Source of the DNA: Opitutia bacterium
GTDB lineage: Bacteria; Verrucomicrobiota; Verrucomicrobiia; Opitutales; UBA2995
Assembly: GCA_014529615.1 (NCBI GenBank)
Contig: JAABVD010000004.1
Span: 1 to 46,263, forward strand
DNA: 46,263 nucleotides
Direction: 5' to 3'
Both the position numbers and the translations under genes were made by a program. Position 1 is the first letter of the stretch. The number at the start of each line of letters is the position of its first letter. Positions 30,303 to 38,476 of this stretch are shown here, one piece after another. Below the pieces are notes generated by a model. The model made no database searches. It had not been told where the DNA came from and saw only the letters and a program-made list of their open reading frames with translations.

Positions 30303-31589
30303 ATGTCTGAATCTGCCATTATTACCATCGGAGGAGAAAACCACCAGTATCCGGTAATCTCCGGAACGGAGGGAGAGAAATCCGTCGACATTCGAAAACT
30401 GAGAGCCGATACGGGATACATAACCTTTGATGAAGGTTATGGAAATACGGGGTCCTGCCAGAGCGACATCACTTTCGTTAACGGAGAACAGGGCATATTG
30501 CGCCACCGCGGGATTCCCATTGAGGAGTTGGCGGATAAGAGTTCCTTTCTCAGCACGGCTTACCTGGTTATCTATGGTCATTTGCCCACTAAGGAGGAAT
30601 CGGATGCCTTCCGCGCCCGGATAGCCCAAAATGCCCAACTGCACGAAGACTTCCGCCATCACTTCCATGGATTTCCGAGGGACGCCCATCCAATGGCCGT
30701 GCTCGGTTCCATGCTCAATGCCCTGGGTTGTTACCATCCCGAAATGGCCTCGAATAATCGTCAGCAGGACCTGGACAACTTCGATGACGCGGCTGCCTTG
30801 CTCATCTCGAAAGTGCGCAGCATCGCAGCCATGACCTACCGCATGAAAGAGGGTCTGCCTTTTGTCTGGCCGCGTAAGGATAACAGCTATGTGGAAAATT
30901 TCCTGCACATGATGTTCAGCGAACCGTATGCGCTCTATGAACCGGCCACCGAGGTGGCCAGCGCCCTCGATCTGTTTTTACTGCTGCATACCGACCACGA
31001 ACAGAACTGTTCGACTTCTACGGTGCGAATGGTTGCCAGTGGAGGCGCCAACCTGTTCCCCTCTGTGGCCGCCGGGGTGTCCGCCCTTTGGGGGCCCCTG
31101 CACGGCGGAGCCAATACCGCAGTGGTTAAAATGCTTCAGAACATCCACCTTTCCGGCGACGACGGCAGCAAGTTTATTGAAGCGGCCAAATCCGGCAAAG
31201 CCCGGCTAATGGGGTTTGGCCACCGCGTTTACAAGAACTACGATCCGCGGGCAAAGATTCTGGGCGCCGCTACTGAAAAACTGTTGAACAGTCTGGGACA
31301 TGCCGATCCCTTGTTGGAAATTGCCAAGCGACTGGAAACGGCAGCTTTGCAAGACACCTATTTTATCGAGAGGAAACTCTATCCGAACGTAGATTTTTAC
31401 AGCGGCCTCATCCTGAAAGCTATCGGCATACCGGTGGAGATGTTCACCGTCATGTTCGCCATGGGGCGGCTTCCGGGTTGGATTGCCAATTGGAGGGAAA
31501 TCGCAACGGGAACGATCCGGATCCACCGGCCGCGTCAAATTTACACCGGGCCCGTAAACCAGAACTATATCCCCATTAAGGAACGCTGA
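30303..31589 (+). CDS. gltA: Citrate synthase
   Basis: Condenses oxaloacetate and acetyl-CoA at entry to the TCA cycle. It has 428 residues from ATG 30303; a TTG 6 bases upstream is unlikely. It is the type II, proteobacterial-like long form with the N-terminal domain. Catalytic residues are H267 (WGPLHGGAN), H307 (GFGHRVYK) and D364 (YPNVDFYSG). The end RPRQIYTGP is canonical. It lies 54 bases after hisH, so it may be read from the same transcript or its own promoter. It converges with the gene on the opposite strand, 40 bases away. Confidence 0.97.
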   Translation: MSESAIITIGGENHQYPVISGTEGEKSVDIRKLRADTGYITFDEGYGNTGSCQSDITFVNGEQGILRHRGIPIEELADKSSFLSTAYLVIYGHLPTKEESDAFRARIAQNAQLHEDFRHHFHGFPRDAHPMAVLGSMLNALGCYHPEMASNNRQQDLDNFDDAAALLISKVRSIAAMTYRMKEGLPFVWPRKDNSYVENFLHMMFSEPYALYEPATEVASALDLFLLLHTDHEQNCSTSTVRMVASGGANLFPSVAAGVSALWGPLHGGANTAVVKMLQNIHLSGDDGSKFIEAAKSGKARLMGFGHRVYKNYDPRAKILGAATEKLLNSLGHADPLLEIAKRLETAALQDTYFIERKLYPNVDFYSGLILKAIGIPVEMFTVMFAMGRLPGWIANWREIATGTIRIHRPRQIYTGPVNQNYIPIKER

Positions 31590-31629
31590 TACCCTCTCCC
31601 GGTTCCTCCATCCAGGGGTTGCTCCTTAC

Positions 31630-32370
31630 TCACCGGCCCTTTCTCTTCTCCTTTGCCGGTTCCAGTAACATTTGCTCCAGCTTCAGGCCGGTAAGCTGCC
31701 CGAGTCCTGTAACCAGTTTCCACAGGGCAATCATCATGATAAGGGCGCTGGGAAGGGCGATTACAAACCAGCTCATGAAATTCATTTTGCCGAGTTGCGC
31801 GTTAAACTCCACCAGATCGACGGCCGGGTGGGTCGTAACCATCATGCGAGCCAACAGGTAGTTGAGGGCCGCGCTCAACAGGAAGGAGACAATCAACAAC
31901 CCATTGCAGATGGAAAATATCTTGTTGAATGCCTGTTGCGATCCAGTTGCTTGCAGGCGCTCATCGATCAGTTGGGTGTTCAAAATTTGAGGATTATAGA
32001 GAAAGGTCTTTATCAGCGGCCTCTTGCTGCGGAAGGTCAGCAAAACCATGATGCCGATGGCCAGGGGCAGGGAGGCTTCCTTTACCGCAAACCAGAACGG
32101 GTCGACCTGAACCAGACCGAATGCGCCGCTTAAACCCACGCTTATGATCCCCAATATCGAAACAAAATTGAGTTGGTTGCGGTTTATCAGATCCCAGATG
32201 CCGTAACCCAGGGGGAAGGCCAATCCGAGGCAAAGCGCCACTACCGCCCCCAAACGATCCGGATTGCTCAATTTGGTTAAAATCAATAAGGGGATGATGA
32301 GGTTGCAAATTACGCTAACCAAAAGATTTTCCCGTTTTCCAACCATATCGGCCTGGTCCCTCCGCATCAT
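31630..32370 (-). CDS. VC0807-type integral membrane protein
   Basis: 246 residues with about six hydrophobic segments, for example LLVSVICNLIIPLLILTKL, VVALCLGLAFPLGYGIWDLI, FVSILGIISVGLSGAFGLV and the C-terminal SWFVIALPSALIMMIALW. Between them is a conserved-looking loop, PLIKTFLYNPQILNTQLIDE. This layout matches the VC0807-like family of uncharacterised inner-membrane proteins, distantly like septation protein A; I recall the pattern and have not aligned it. ATG 32370 is the first ATG, with ATG 32346 as an alternative. The gene diverges from the kinase gene, with 117 bases between. Confidence 0.75.
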   Translation of the reverse strand: MMRRDQADMVGKRENLLVSVICNLIIPLLILTKLSNPDRLGAVVALCLGLAFPLGYGIWDLINRNQLNFVSILGIISVGLSGAFGLVQVDPFWFAVKEASLPLAIGIMVLLTFRSKRPLIKTFLYNPQILNTQLIDERLQATGSQQAFNKIFSICNGLLIVSFLLSAALNYLLARMMVTTHPAVDLVEFNAQLGKMNFMSWFVIALPSALIMMIALWKLVTGLGQLTGLKLEQMLLEPAKEKRKGR

Positions 32371-32487
32371 GGGTGGGACTGTGTGGAGCCCTAAAATACT
32401 TGGCAACTTTATTAAGATCGGTGTTGGATAGGGTAGCGACTAAGCATTTTCAGGCGGCCCCGGCCAAGGGCATCACCTTCTGCAACA

Positions 32488-33663
32488 ATGACGGAAATCA
32501 GAAATTCCCGGTTAGATAAAGTCCTGGGACAACTCGATCACCTGGACGAAACCAACCTGCAAAACCTGGCCAGCCGACTGGCCAGAGAGAGGGAACTTTT
32601 TGAGGGGATTTTCAACACGGTTTGCGAGGGAATTCTGGTCATTTCCGCCGATGGTGTCTTGCAGTATGCCAACCGGGAGGGCATGGCCATGGTCGGTATC
32701 AGGGAAAGCGATCTGGGGTCCGCTCTCTTATGGAAATGGATTCCCGACTTGGCCCCGGCCATCAATCTCGACCACCGGCAGCCCCAGTTCTCCGAACAGG
32801 CCCTGGTTACGCGCGAAATTGAGATGACCTATCCTGAGCCTCGCATTGTGCGGGTTTATATCGTTCCCTTCGAAAAATTACAGGGCGCCGGGAAACACTA
32901 CGTGGTAATTTTAAATGACATTACCAAGGACGTGGTTTCGACCGAGGAAAAAATCGAATCGGAAAAAATGGCTTCCCTTTATTTATTGGCCGCCGGTGTG
33001 GCCCATGAATTGGGAAATCCACTCAATTCCCTCACCATTCACCTTCAGCTCATGCAGCGCCAACTCGACCAGATCAAAGAACGGGAAACGCGGGGCAAGT
33101 TGAAGGTATCCCTCGATATTTGCAGCGACGAGGTGGTGCGTCTCGATGGAATCATCACTCATTTCCTGGAGGCTATCCGACCCACTCCGCTCGATTTGAA
33201 TGATACCAACCTCGTCGAAGTTCTGGAATCCGTCCTGCGGGTTCAGGAACAGGAATTGAGCAATGCCGGGATTTCCATCGAACTCGAAACGGGAAATGAG
33301 GTGCCCATGATTTCCGGGGATGCCAATCAACTGAAGCAGGTATTTTTCAACGTGATCAAAAATGCCTGTGAAGCCATGACCGAGGGGGGCATTTTGACCA
33401 TTAAACTGAAGGAGGATGACGATTTTTTCTACATTCTCATTGGAGATACGGGCAGTGGTATAGAACCGCAGCACTTGCCCAAAGTCTTTCATCCCTACTT
33501 TTCCACCAAGGCTTCGGGTAGCGGCTTGGGGCTGATGATTGTCAATCGTATTCTCAGGGACCATGGAGGCCAAGTAGGCATTGACAGTAAAACCGGCATC
33601 GGCACGGTTGTTTCCTTGAAGTTTCCCAAGAAACACCGCCGGGTTCGATTATTCCCGGAATAA
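32488..33663 (+). CDS. Cytosolic PAS-domain histidine kinase (NtrB/ZraS type)
   Basis: 391 residues, no membrane segment. A short coiled N-terminus (residues 1-38) is followed by a PAS domain (about 38-150: TVCEGILVISADGVLQYANR). The dimerisation helix carries phospho-accepting H173 in AAGVAHELGNPLNSLTIHLQ. The ATPase domain has the N box (VIKNACEAM), G1 (GDTGSGIEP), F (FHPYFSTK) and G2 (GSGLGLMI) boxes. The regulator gene starts 37 bases downstream, so it is the cognate partner. The signal must be cytosolic or come from a partner protein. Confidence 0.93.
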   Translation: MTEIRNSRLDKVLGQLDHLDETNLQNLASRLARERELFEGIFNTVCEGILVISADGVLQYANREGMAMVGIRESDLGSALLWKWIPDLAPAINLDHRQPQFSEQALVTREIEMTYPEPRIVRVYIVPFEKLQGAGKHYVVILNDITKDVVSTEEKIESEKMASLYLLAAGVAHELGNPLNSLTIHLQLMQRQLDQIKERETRGKLKVSLDICSDEVVRLDGIITHFLEAIRPTPLDLNDTNLVEVLESVLRVQEQELSNAGISIELETGNEVPMISGDANQLKQVFFNVIKNACEAMTEGGILTIKLKEDDDFFYILIGDTGSGIEPQHLPKVFHPYFSTKASGSGLGLMIVNRILRDHGGQVGIDSKTGIGTVVSLKFPKKHRRVRLFPE

Positions 33664-33699
33664 CCCTCCATCCGAAACCGGCCGGCTCACTGTTGTTTC

Positions 33700-35076
33700 A
33701 TGCCCGCAACCATCCTCATTGTCGACGACGAGAAACATACCCGGGAAGGGCTGCAGTTGGCTTTGGAGGACACCTACGACGTTTACCTGGCCAGCAATGC
33801 CGACCAGGCCTTCAATTTGCTGGATAGCCAACCCTTTGACGTAGTTTTGACCGATCTCCGCATGTCGGGTAAATCGGGCATGAAGGTTATCGATGAAGCC
33901 CTCTCCCAATCCCACAAGCCGGTCTGCATCATGATGACAGCTTATGGCAATGTGGAAACAGCAGTGGAGGCCATGAAGCGCGGGGCCTTCGATTTTCTGA
34001 CCAAGCCAGTCAACCTGGAGCGATTGGAGATTCTCATCAAACGGGCCCTCAATTCCAAGCAGATCAAATCGGAAAACAAAGTCCTACGCCAGCGGTTGGA
34101 CCATAAATTCGGTTTCAAAGGTATTATTGGCAACTCGGCCGCGCTGCAGGCAGTGATAAACCGGGTTCAACTGGTTGCCCCCTCTCGGGCAACGGTGTTG
34201 CTGGAAGGAGAGACGGGAACCGGAAAGGAACTCATCGCGCAATCCATTCACCAGAACAGTAATCGATCCCGAAAACCCTTCCTTGCGGTCAATTGCGCCG
34301 CCCTTCCGGCCAGCCTCTTGGAAAGTGAATTGTTCGGGCATGAAAAAGGGGCCTTCACCGGGGCCGTGGCAAAGCGGATTGGGCGCTTTGAAGCGGTTCA
34401 GGGCGGGACTTTGTTTCTCGATGAAATAGGGGAGATCGATGCCTCTACCCAGATCAAGCTCCTCCGGTTCTTGGAAACCAAAACCTTCGAAAGGGTGGGA
34501 AGTATCAAATCCATATCGGTGGATGTGCGCTTGGTGTGTGCCACCAACCGGGATTTAAAGGCGCACGTGGATAAGGGGGATTTCCGCGAAGATCTCTATT
34601 ACCGGTTGAACGTGGTCTCCATTATCCTTCCACCCCTGCGCGAGCGAAAGGAAGACATTATTCTATTGCTGGATCACTTTCTCAGGTTCTACGCCAAGGA
34701 AAATGGCGTAAAAATTCCCCAGGTCGATTCAGGCGCATTAAAGGTTCTCGAAGGATATCGATGGCCGGGTAACATCCGGGAATTGAGAAACTTTGCCGAA
34801 AATACCGTAGTGCTGCATCGCGGGGGAACCATAACCGAATACAATCTGGACCATCGGTTCTTCGAAGGAAATTCTGCCGTCACCCTCAATCCCGGCAGGG
34901 TGCAAAACCTTTCCATGAAAGAAAATGAAAAGCACCTTTTGCGTCAGGCTTTGGTGAAGGCCAAGGGAAATCGAACCAAGGCGGCCCAACTGATGGGGAT
35001 TTCGCGCCGCACCCTCCACCGCAAACTCCTGCAGTGGCCCGAACTGGATTTCATCGGAAAAACCGAAATGGGTTGA
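33700..35076 (+). CDS. Sigma-54-dependent response regulator (NtrC family)
   Basis: 458 residues in three domains. The receiver (1-120) has the acidic pair D9/D10, phospho-site D52 (LTDLRMSG) and K103-like FLTKPV. The AAA+ domain has Walker A GETGTGKE, the sigma-54 contact loop GAFTGA (GHEKGAFTGAVAKR), Walker B LFLDEIGE and the arginine-finger region FREDLYYRLNVV. The C-terminal Fis-type helix-turn-helix is KGNRTKAAQLMGISRRTLHR. It activates sigma-54 promoters when phosphorylated by the upstream kinase. The next gene starts 4 bases after its stop and may be part of the same response. Confidence 0.95.
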   Translation: MPATILIVDDEKHTREGLQLALEDTYDVYLASNADQAFNLLDSQPFDVVLTDLRMSGKSGMKVIDEALSQSHKPVCIMMTAYGNVETAVEAMKRGAFDFLTKPVNLERLEILIKRALNSKQIKSENKVLRQRLDHKFGFKGIIGNSAALQAVINRVQLVAPSRATVLLEGETGTGKELIAQSIHQNSNRSRKPFLAVNCAALPASLLESELFGHEKGAFTGAVAKRIGRFEAVQGGTLFLDEIGEIDASTQIKLLRFLETKTFERVGSIKSISVDVRLVCATNRDLKAHVDKGDFREDLYYRLNVVSIILPPLRERKEDIILLLDHFLRFYAKENGVKIPQVDSGALKVLEGYRWPGNIRELRNFAENTVVLHRGGTITEYNLDHRFFEGNSAVTLNPGRVQNLSMKENEKHLLRQALVKAKGNRTKAAQLMGISRRTLHRKLLQWPELDFIGKTEMG

Positions 35077-35080
35077 TGCC

Positions 35081-35953
35081 ATGAATCGCCCTTGGCTCCC
35101 TCTCATATGGTCCATATCCCTACTTGCCTGGCCCATCTGGATTGCGGGGCAAGAGCTTCCTCTCATGGTGGTGGGCAGCCATTACGTGAAGGATATCCTT
35201 GGTTACGACAGTTCGGAAGAGCAGGAATCCATCGCCTATCGGATGACGAGCAGCCTCCTTGGGGATATGAAAATTCGGGAGGGATTAGCTGATGTCGCAT
35301 TCGTCATTCAGTCCTCCGAGGCGCATCCTTCCACACCGGGCACGGCCAACATACTTCTCGGTTTTTGGGGCGTCTTTTTTGCCGTACACCGAGACAACCC
35401 CCTCACTGAAGTCCCCCTCAACCGTTTGTCGGAACTATTGCGCAATACCCGCCATGGCCTCAATTCCAAGTGGGGATTTCTCCTTCCCGGTGAACCTGAT
35501 TGGACCAACCGCCCCCTACTCGTGACATTTGGTCTGACCGAGGAAGATCCTTCCTACCCCGTATTGAACCACTGGTTCTTTCAGGATGAAAAAGTGGCGG
35601 AGTTCGGAAGTCTTGGAGAAAATCCGGCCGATCCTTTTGGGGCCGGGTCCTCCGCCTTGTTGGTTTTGCCCCAATTACCCGAGGTCGATCAAGGGCTCAG
35701 GTTATTATCGTTGGTTCAACCTGGAGATTCGGTGGGATTCCTTCCATCCCAGGAGAATTTGTTTTTCGGAGATTACCCTTTGAGGTGTTCCCTTCACCTG
35801 ATCGCTCGCGATATTTCAGAACCCCGAACCCGTCGATTTCTGGCCGAATTTTTCCAATCGGGAGACTTGGAAAAACTTGGGAATTCCGGCTTTGTGGTTG
35901 TGCCGGCCAACGTGCGCAACCAGGCGCTTTTAGAGTTTGACTTGGAGTTCTGA
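35081..35953 (+). CDS. Exported periplasmic-binding-protein-like protein
   Basis: 290 residues. The N-terminus, PLIWSISLLAWPIWIAGQE, is a signal peptide with likely cleavage after IAG. The mature part looks like a PstS-type type II binding fold: MVVGSHYVKDIL near the start, ADVAFVIQSSEAH, LGFWGVFFAVHRDNPLTEVP, VLNHWFFQDEK and the end LGNSGFVVVPA. The canonical GSTTV phosphate loop is not obvious, so the ligand is unknown. It begins 4 bases after the response regulator, suggesting coupled translation. This hints at an envelope sensor partner for the cytosolic kinase or a regulated solute-binding protein. Confidence 0.7.
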   Translation: MNRPWLPLIWSISLLAWPIWIAGQELPLMVVGSHYVKDILGYDSSEEQESIAYRMTSSLLGDMKIREGLADVAFVIQSSEAHPSTPGTANILLGFWGVFFAVHRDNPLTEVPLNRLSELLRNTRHGLNSKWGFLLPGEPDWTNRPLLVTFGLTEEDPSYPVLNHWFFQDEKVAEFGSLGENPADPFGAGSSALLVLPQLPEVDQGLRLLSLVQPGDSVGFLPSQENLFFGDYPLRCSLHLIARDISEPRTRRFLAEFFQSGDLEKLGNSGFVVVPANVRNQALLEFDLEF

Positions 35954-36005
35954 TTTTCCCTTACTCACTGACTTTTAGCCCGGTCTTGAGATGTCCGGGC
36001 GAGAC

Positions 36006-36081
36006 GCGGGCGTAGCTCAGTTGGTAGAGCACAACCTTGCCATGGTTGGGGTCGTGAGTTCGAATCTCATCGCCCGCTCCA
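36006..36081 (+). tRNA. tRNA-Gly (GCC)
   Basis: 76 bases with 3' CCA encoded. The acceptor stem GCGGGCG pairs with CGCCCGC. The D arm is GCTCAGTTGGTAGAGC. The anticodon stem CAACC/GGTTG encloses loop TTGCCAT with anticodon GCC. The T arm is GTGAG-TTCGAAT-CTCAT. It reads GGC and GGU codons. Confidence 0.97.
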
Positions 36082-36152
36082 ACCCAACGTCACTACGGAT
36101 TGGTGGCGTCCATCTCCCACATTACCACGTCCTTGGCCATAATCACGCCATC

Positions 36153-36175
36153 CCCATCCGAGTAACCTGTCCTGC
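36153..36175. repeat. Dispersed repeat, copy 1 (inverted partner at 36636-36658)
   Basis: This 23-base stretch (CCCATCCGAGTAACCTGTCC then TGC) matches the reverse complement of 36636-36658 at 22 of 23 positions. The two copies face each other across tRNA-Lys and tRNA-Thr. Confidence 0.75.
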
Positions 36176-36181
36176 GCTGTG

Positions 36182-36222
36182 CCGTGCGAAGCCTTTAGGC
36201 GAAGCCTTTAGGCGAAGCACGG
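36182..36222. repeat. Tandem 13-mer flanked by inverted arms, between tRNA genes
   Basis: Two exact copies of GAAGCCTTTAGGC (36188-36200 and 36201-36213), each with an inner palindrome GCCTTTAGGC, are flanked by CCGTGC (36182-36187) and its complement GCACGG (36217-36222). It can fold into a hairpin, or each unit alone can. Part of the 251-base gene-free gap between tRNA-Gly and tRNA-Lys. Confidence 0.8.
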
Positions 36223-36332
36223 TTCTGGCGAAGGGGGATCAGTGGTTTTTCTTTGCCTCGGCAGACTTCTTCCGCGCGTTTTACGACTTGACCCCTTCTC
36301 CCTTGAACTTAGAGGTTAGTCGCCTATTCCAA

Positions 36333-36408
<76 letters not shown>

Positions 36409-36409
36409 G

Positions 36410-36485
36410 GCCGGCGTAGCTCAATTGGTAGAGCAACTGATTTGTAATCAGTAGGTTGCGGGTTCGAGTCCCATCGCCGGCTCCA
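36410..36485 (+). tRNA. tRNA-Thr (TGT)
   Basis: 76 bases with 3' CCA encoded. Acceptor GCCGGCG pairs with CGCCGGC. The anticodon stem ACTGA/TCAGT encloses TTTGTAA with anticodon TGT, decoding ACA and related codons. The T stem GCGGG/CCCAT has one C-A mismatch and one G-U pair. It begins one base after tRNA-Lys, so both come from one transcript. Confidence 0.95.
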
Positions 36486-36497
36486 TCCATATAATCA

Positions 36498-36533
36498 TGA
36501 TCTTGATCCTGATCTTGATCGTGATCCTGACCT
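36498..36533. repeat. Degenerate hexamer repeat, six units
   Basis: Six consecutive six-base units vary around TGATCN: TGATCT, TGATCC, TGATCT, TGATCG, TGATCC and TGACCT. A shorter related run (CTGATCCTGATCG) recurs near 38330-38343. It begins the 273-base gene-free stretch 36486-36758 after the tRNAs. Confidence 0.8.
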
Positions 36534-36635
36534 CCCCCCCTCTGCCCTCTTTTCCTCTATGCCTTCCCCGCTTGGCGTCTGAGCTGATCCAAGAGAAGCA
36601 TTCAACCACGGATCCCGCTTCGCCAGACGGCTACG

Positions 36636-36658
36636 GCAGGACAGGTTACACGGATGGG
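36636..36658. repeat. Dispersed repeat, copy 2 (inverted)
   Basis: Reverse-complement partner of 36153-36175 with one mismatch. It stands inside a larger low-information sequence, AACCACGGAT ... TACACGGATGGG, which looks like an intergenic repeat interrupted at about 36614-36646 by a GC-rich insert (CTTCGCCAGACGGCTACGGC). Confidence 0.7.
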
Positions 36659-36758
36659 AACGGATAGGAAAAATAGCTACAAAAAAACAAAGGACTCAAA
36701 AAGGCGGGGGTGAGAAATTGACTCTCGCAAAGCTCGCAGGGAACGGAAAGAGAGGGGG

Positions 36759-38129
36759 TTAGTGCGAGAACGCATCCAGAATCTTTGCCGGACTGATACA
36801 CGACAGCTCACCTTTTGCCCCGGCCTTCCCTTTATGCCACAACGCAAATATGAGCTTTTGCCCTTTCTTTAATGGAAGTTGAGTAGCGTTTTCCTTAAGT
36901 CGAAACAGAATTTGTTCGGCCTTTGTCACGCTCGACCACTTTGCTTCTCCAATTAAAACGTATCGACCATCCAAGGACTGACAAACGATATCGATTTCCC
37001 GGTCGTGGGAGCCGCGCCACCAACGTTTGGCCGGTTGCCATTCCATGCCTCCAATGGTCATGCGAAAGGTTGAGGCCCGGGCAAGGTCTTCCCAAATATT
37101 TCCCACATGGTGAGGTATGTTCCCCTCGATTTCGTCATATACTTGATGCGTCGCGCCAATTTCAAGGCGCGATCGATTGGGTTCCAGGTAACGGAAAATG
37201 AAGGCGAGATAGGGATCGTCGATTTTGTAAATACTACGCCTCGATTTTTTCTCGTTTTCTCCATAGGGGACTTCGCGCCGAATGTATCCCAGTTCCACCA
37301 AGTTGCCGATTGGTCGCGTCAGATGGGTGGCGGGTTTCTCCATGCGCGCGGCAAATTCAGAAAGCCGATGGCAACCCTTGCCAATGAGGGCAAGAAGGGA
37401 GATCGCCAGCGAAGAGTCTTTCAGGTCATCCAGCAGGAGCCTTCGCATCTCGTTGTGAAGAGTGCCATCACGATCCAGAATCAACTCTTGGATAATCGCT
37501 TCGATGGAACCATGATTTCGGGCAAGTTCCCAGTAGCGTGGGGTGCCTCCCAGGATGGAATAGGCTTCTACAGCTTTTTGGCTGTCGAACCTGAGCGCTT
37601 TGCGGATCCAGCCGCACTCGAGGGGACGAACTTTCAGTATGAGCTGACAGCGTCCATAGAGGGGCTCGGCTGCGCCCATGGCGAGATTGAGCATCATTCT
37701 TTGCGAGGAGCCGCACAGGATGAGATGGAGGTTCTCGAGTATGCGGACATCGAGTAAACGCTGAATCACGCTGGGGAGTTCCGGGCTGGTCCCGACAAGA
37801 TAAGGAAATTCGTCCAGGATAAGGCAGGCGCCTTTTGGCATTCTCTGATCGATTTGAGAGATAATGATTTCCCATGAGGGGTAGCGGACTTGGCCAAATC
37901 CATGCAGGAGCCTGGAGGCATCGGCAGCGAGGCGTTCTCGTTGCAAGGTGGCATTTTGCTTATCAGCCAGGAAATAGAGGTCCCGGCCGTTCGAGAATTC
38001 TTGCAGCAGGCGGGATTTGCCGCAGCGCCTTCGCCCATAGATGATGGCCAGCGAGGGTTCTTCCCATTGGGCAAATGACCGCAGTTTTTGCAACTCGTCG
38101 TTTCGATTGAGGAATTTTAAAGTCGGCAT
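36759..38129 (-). CDS. Archaeal-type ATPase with C-terminal DUF234 nuclease-like domain
   Basis: 456 residues from ATG at 38129 (MPTLKFLNRNDELQKL); ATG at 38159 adds 10 unlike residues. The ATPase domain has Walker A YGRRRCGKSRLL at about residues 31-42, Walker B ACLILDEFPYL and the sensor LILCGSSQRMM. A winged-helix-like middle (LSEFAARMEKPATHLTRPI) follows. The C-terminal DUF234 region shows REIDIVC...YVLIGEAKWSS, the Asp...Glu-x-Lys pattern of PD-(D/E)xK nucleases. Such solitary STAND-like ATPases are common and their role is not known. It stands alone between repeat-rich spacers, which suggests it is mobile or accessory. Confidence 0.88.
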   Translation of the reverse strand: MPTLKFLNRNDELQKLRSFAQWEEPSLAIIYGRRRCGKSRLLQEFSNGRDLYFLADKQNATLQRERLAADASRLLHGFGQVRYPSWEIIISQIDQRMPKGACLILDEFPYLVGTSPELPSVIQRLLDVRILENLHLILCGSSQRMMLNLAMGAAEPLYGRCQLILKVRPLECGWIRKALRFDSQKAVEAYSILGGTPRYWELARNHGSIEAIIQELILDRDGTLHNEMRRLLLDDLKDSSLAISLLALIGKGCHRLSEFAARMEKPATHLTRPIGNLVELGYIRREVPYGENEKKSRRSIYKIDDPYLAFIFRYLEPNRSRLEIGATHQVYDEIEGNIPHHVGNIWEDLARASTFRMTIGGMEWQPAKRWWRGSHDREIDIVCQSLDGRYVLIGEAKWSSVTKAEQILFRLKENATQLPLKKGQKLIFALWHKGKAGAKGELSCISPAKILDAFSH

Positions 38130-38153
38130 GATGCTCAAAGGAATGAGTACATT

Positions 38154-38182
38154 AAACATTATGTCAATAAAACATAATGTTT
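38154..38182. promoter_or_regulatory. Perfect 10-bp inverted repeat at the ATPase gene start
   Basis: AAACATTATG (38154-38163) and CATAATGTTT (38173-38182) are exact inverted copies around a 9-base centre. It is AT-rich, 25-53 bases upstream of the ATPase start at 38129, with a T-run after the right arm. Candidate operator for autoregulation; a GC-poor stem makes a terminator less likely. Confidence 0.55.
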
Positions 38183-38476
38183 TTTGAATGACTTAACGCT
38201 TGCTTGGATGCCGATGGCTTCCAAGGCTTGCCCAAGGATTCCACGGATGGGATGTGGGGGAATGATCAGCCAAAAAAAGCACAAAAGACTCGAAATTCCC
38301 AATTCCTGATCCTGTCCATTCCCTCTAATCCTGATCCTGATCGTAATCTCTCCCCCCTCATTCCAAATTCCTAATCTCCCCCCTTGGGCATTTCCCCCTT
38401 GGCGTTCTTTGCGAGAGCCGATTCCAAATTCCTGGCTCCCAATAAAATGGACCCGTTCGCCTTGACTTTTGTCGCT
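38183..38476. other. Gene-free, repeat-rich spacer
   Basis: I find no plausible gene on either strand in these 294 bases. It contains one copy of the GCACARAAGACTC intergenic repeat (38270-38305), a CTGATCC-type run (38305-38345), and pyrimidine-rich blocks (38346-38400) that resemble those at 36530-36570 and 42046-42100. Confidence 0.6.
38270..38305. repeat. Intergenic repeat family, copy A
   Basis: The segment with AAAGCACAAAAGACTCG then AAATTCCCAATTC matches 42010-42046 at most positions. A more diverged version is at 36677-36700 (ACAAAAAAACAAAGGACTCA). The copies all lie between genes. Confidence 0.7.

Noticed and set aside
35978-36000. GCCCGG/CCGGGC hairpin before tRNA-Gly
   Set aside because: The stem is only 6 bases with an 11-base loop and no T-run on either strand, so it is not convincing as a terminator.
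36182-36222. CRISPR-like array
   Set aside because: The two 13-mers are directly adjacent with no spacers and no cas genes are present.
37107-37757. 216-residue plus-strand open frame
   Set aside because: It is antisense to the ATPase gene, which has clear Walker motifs; this frame has none.
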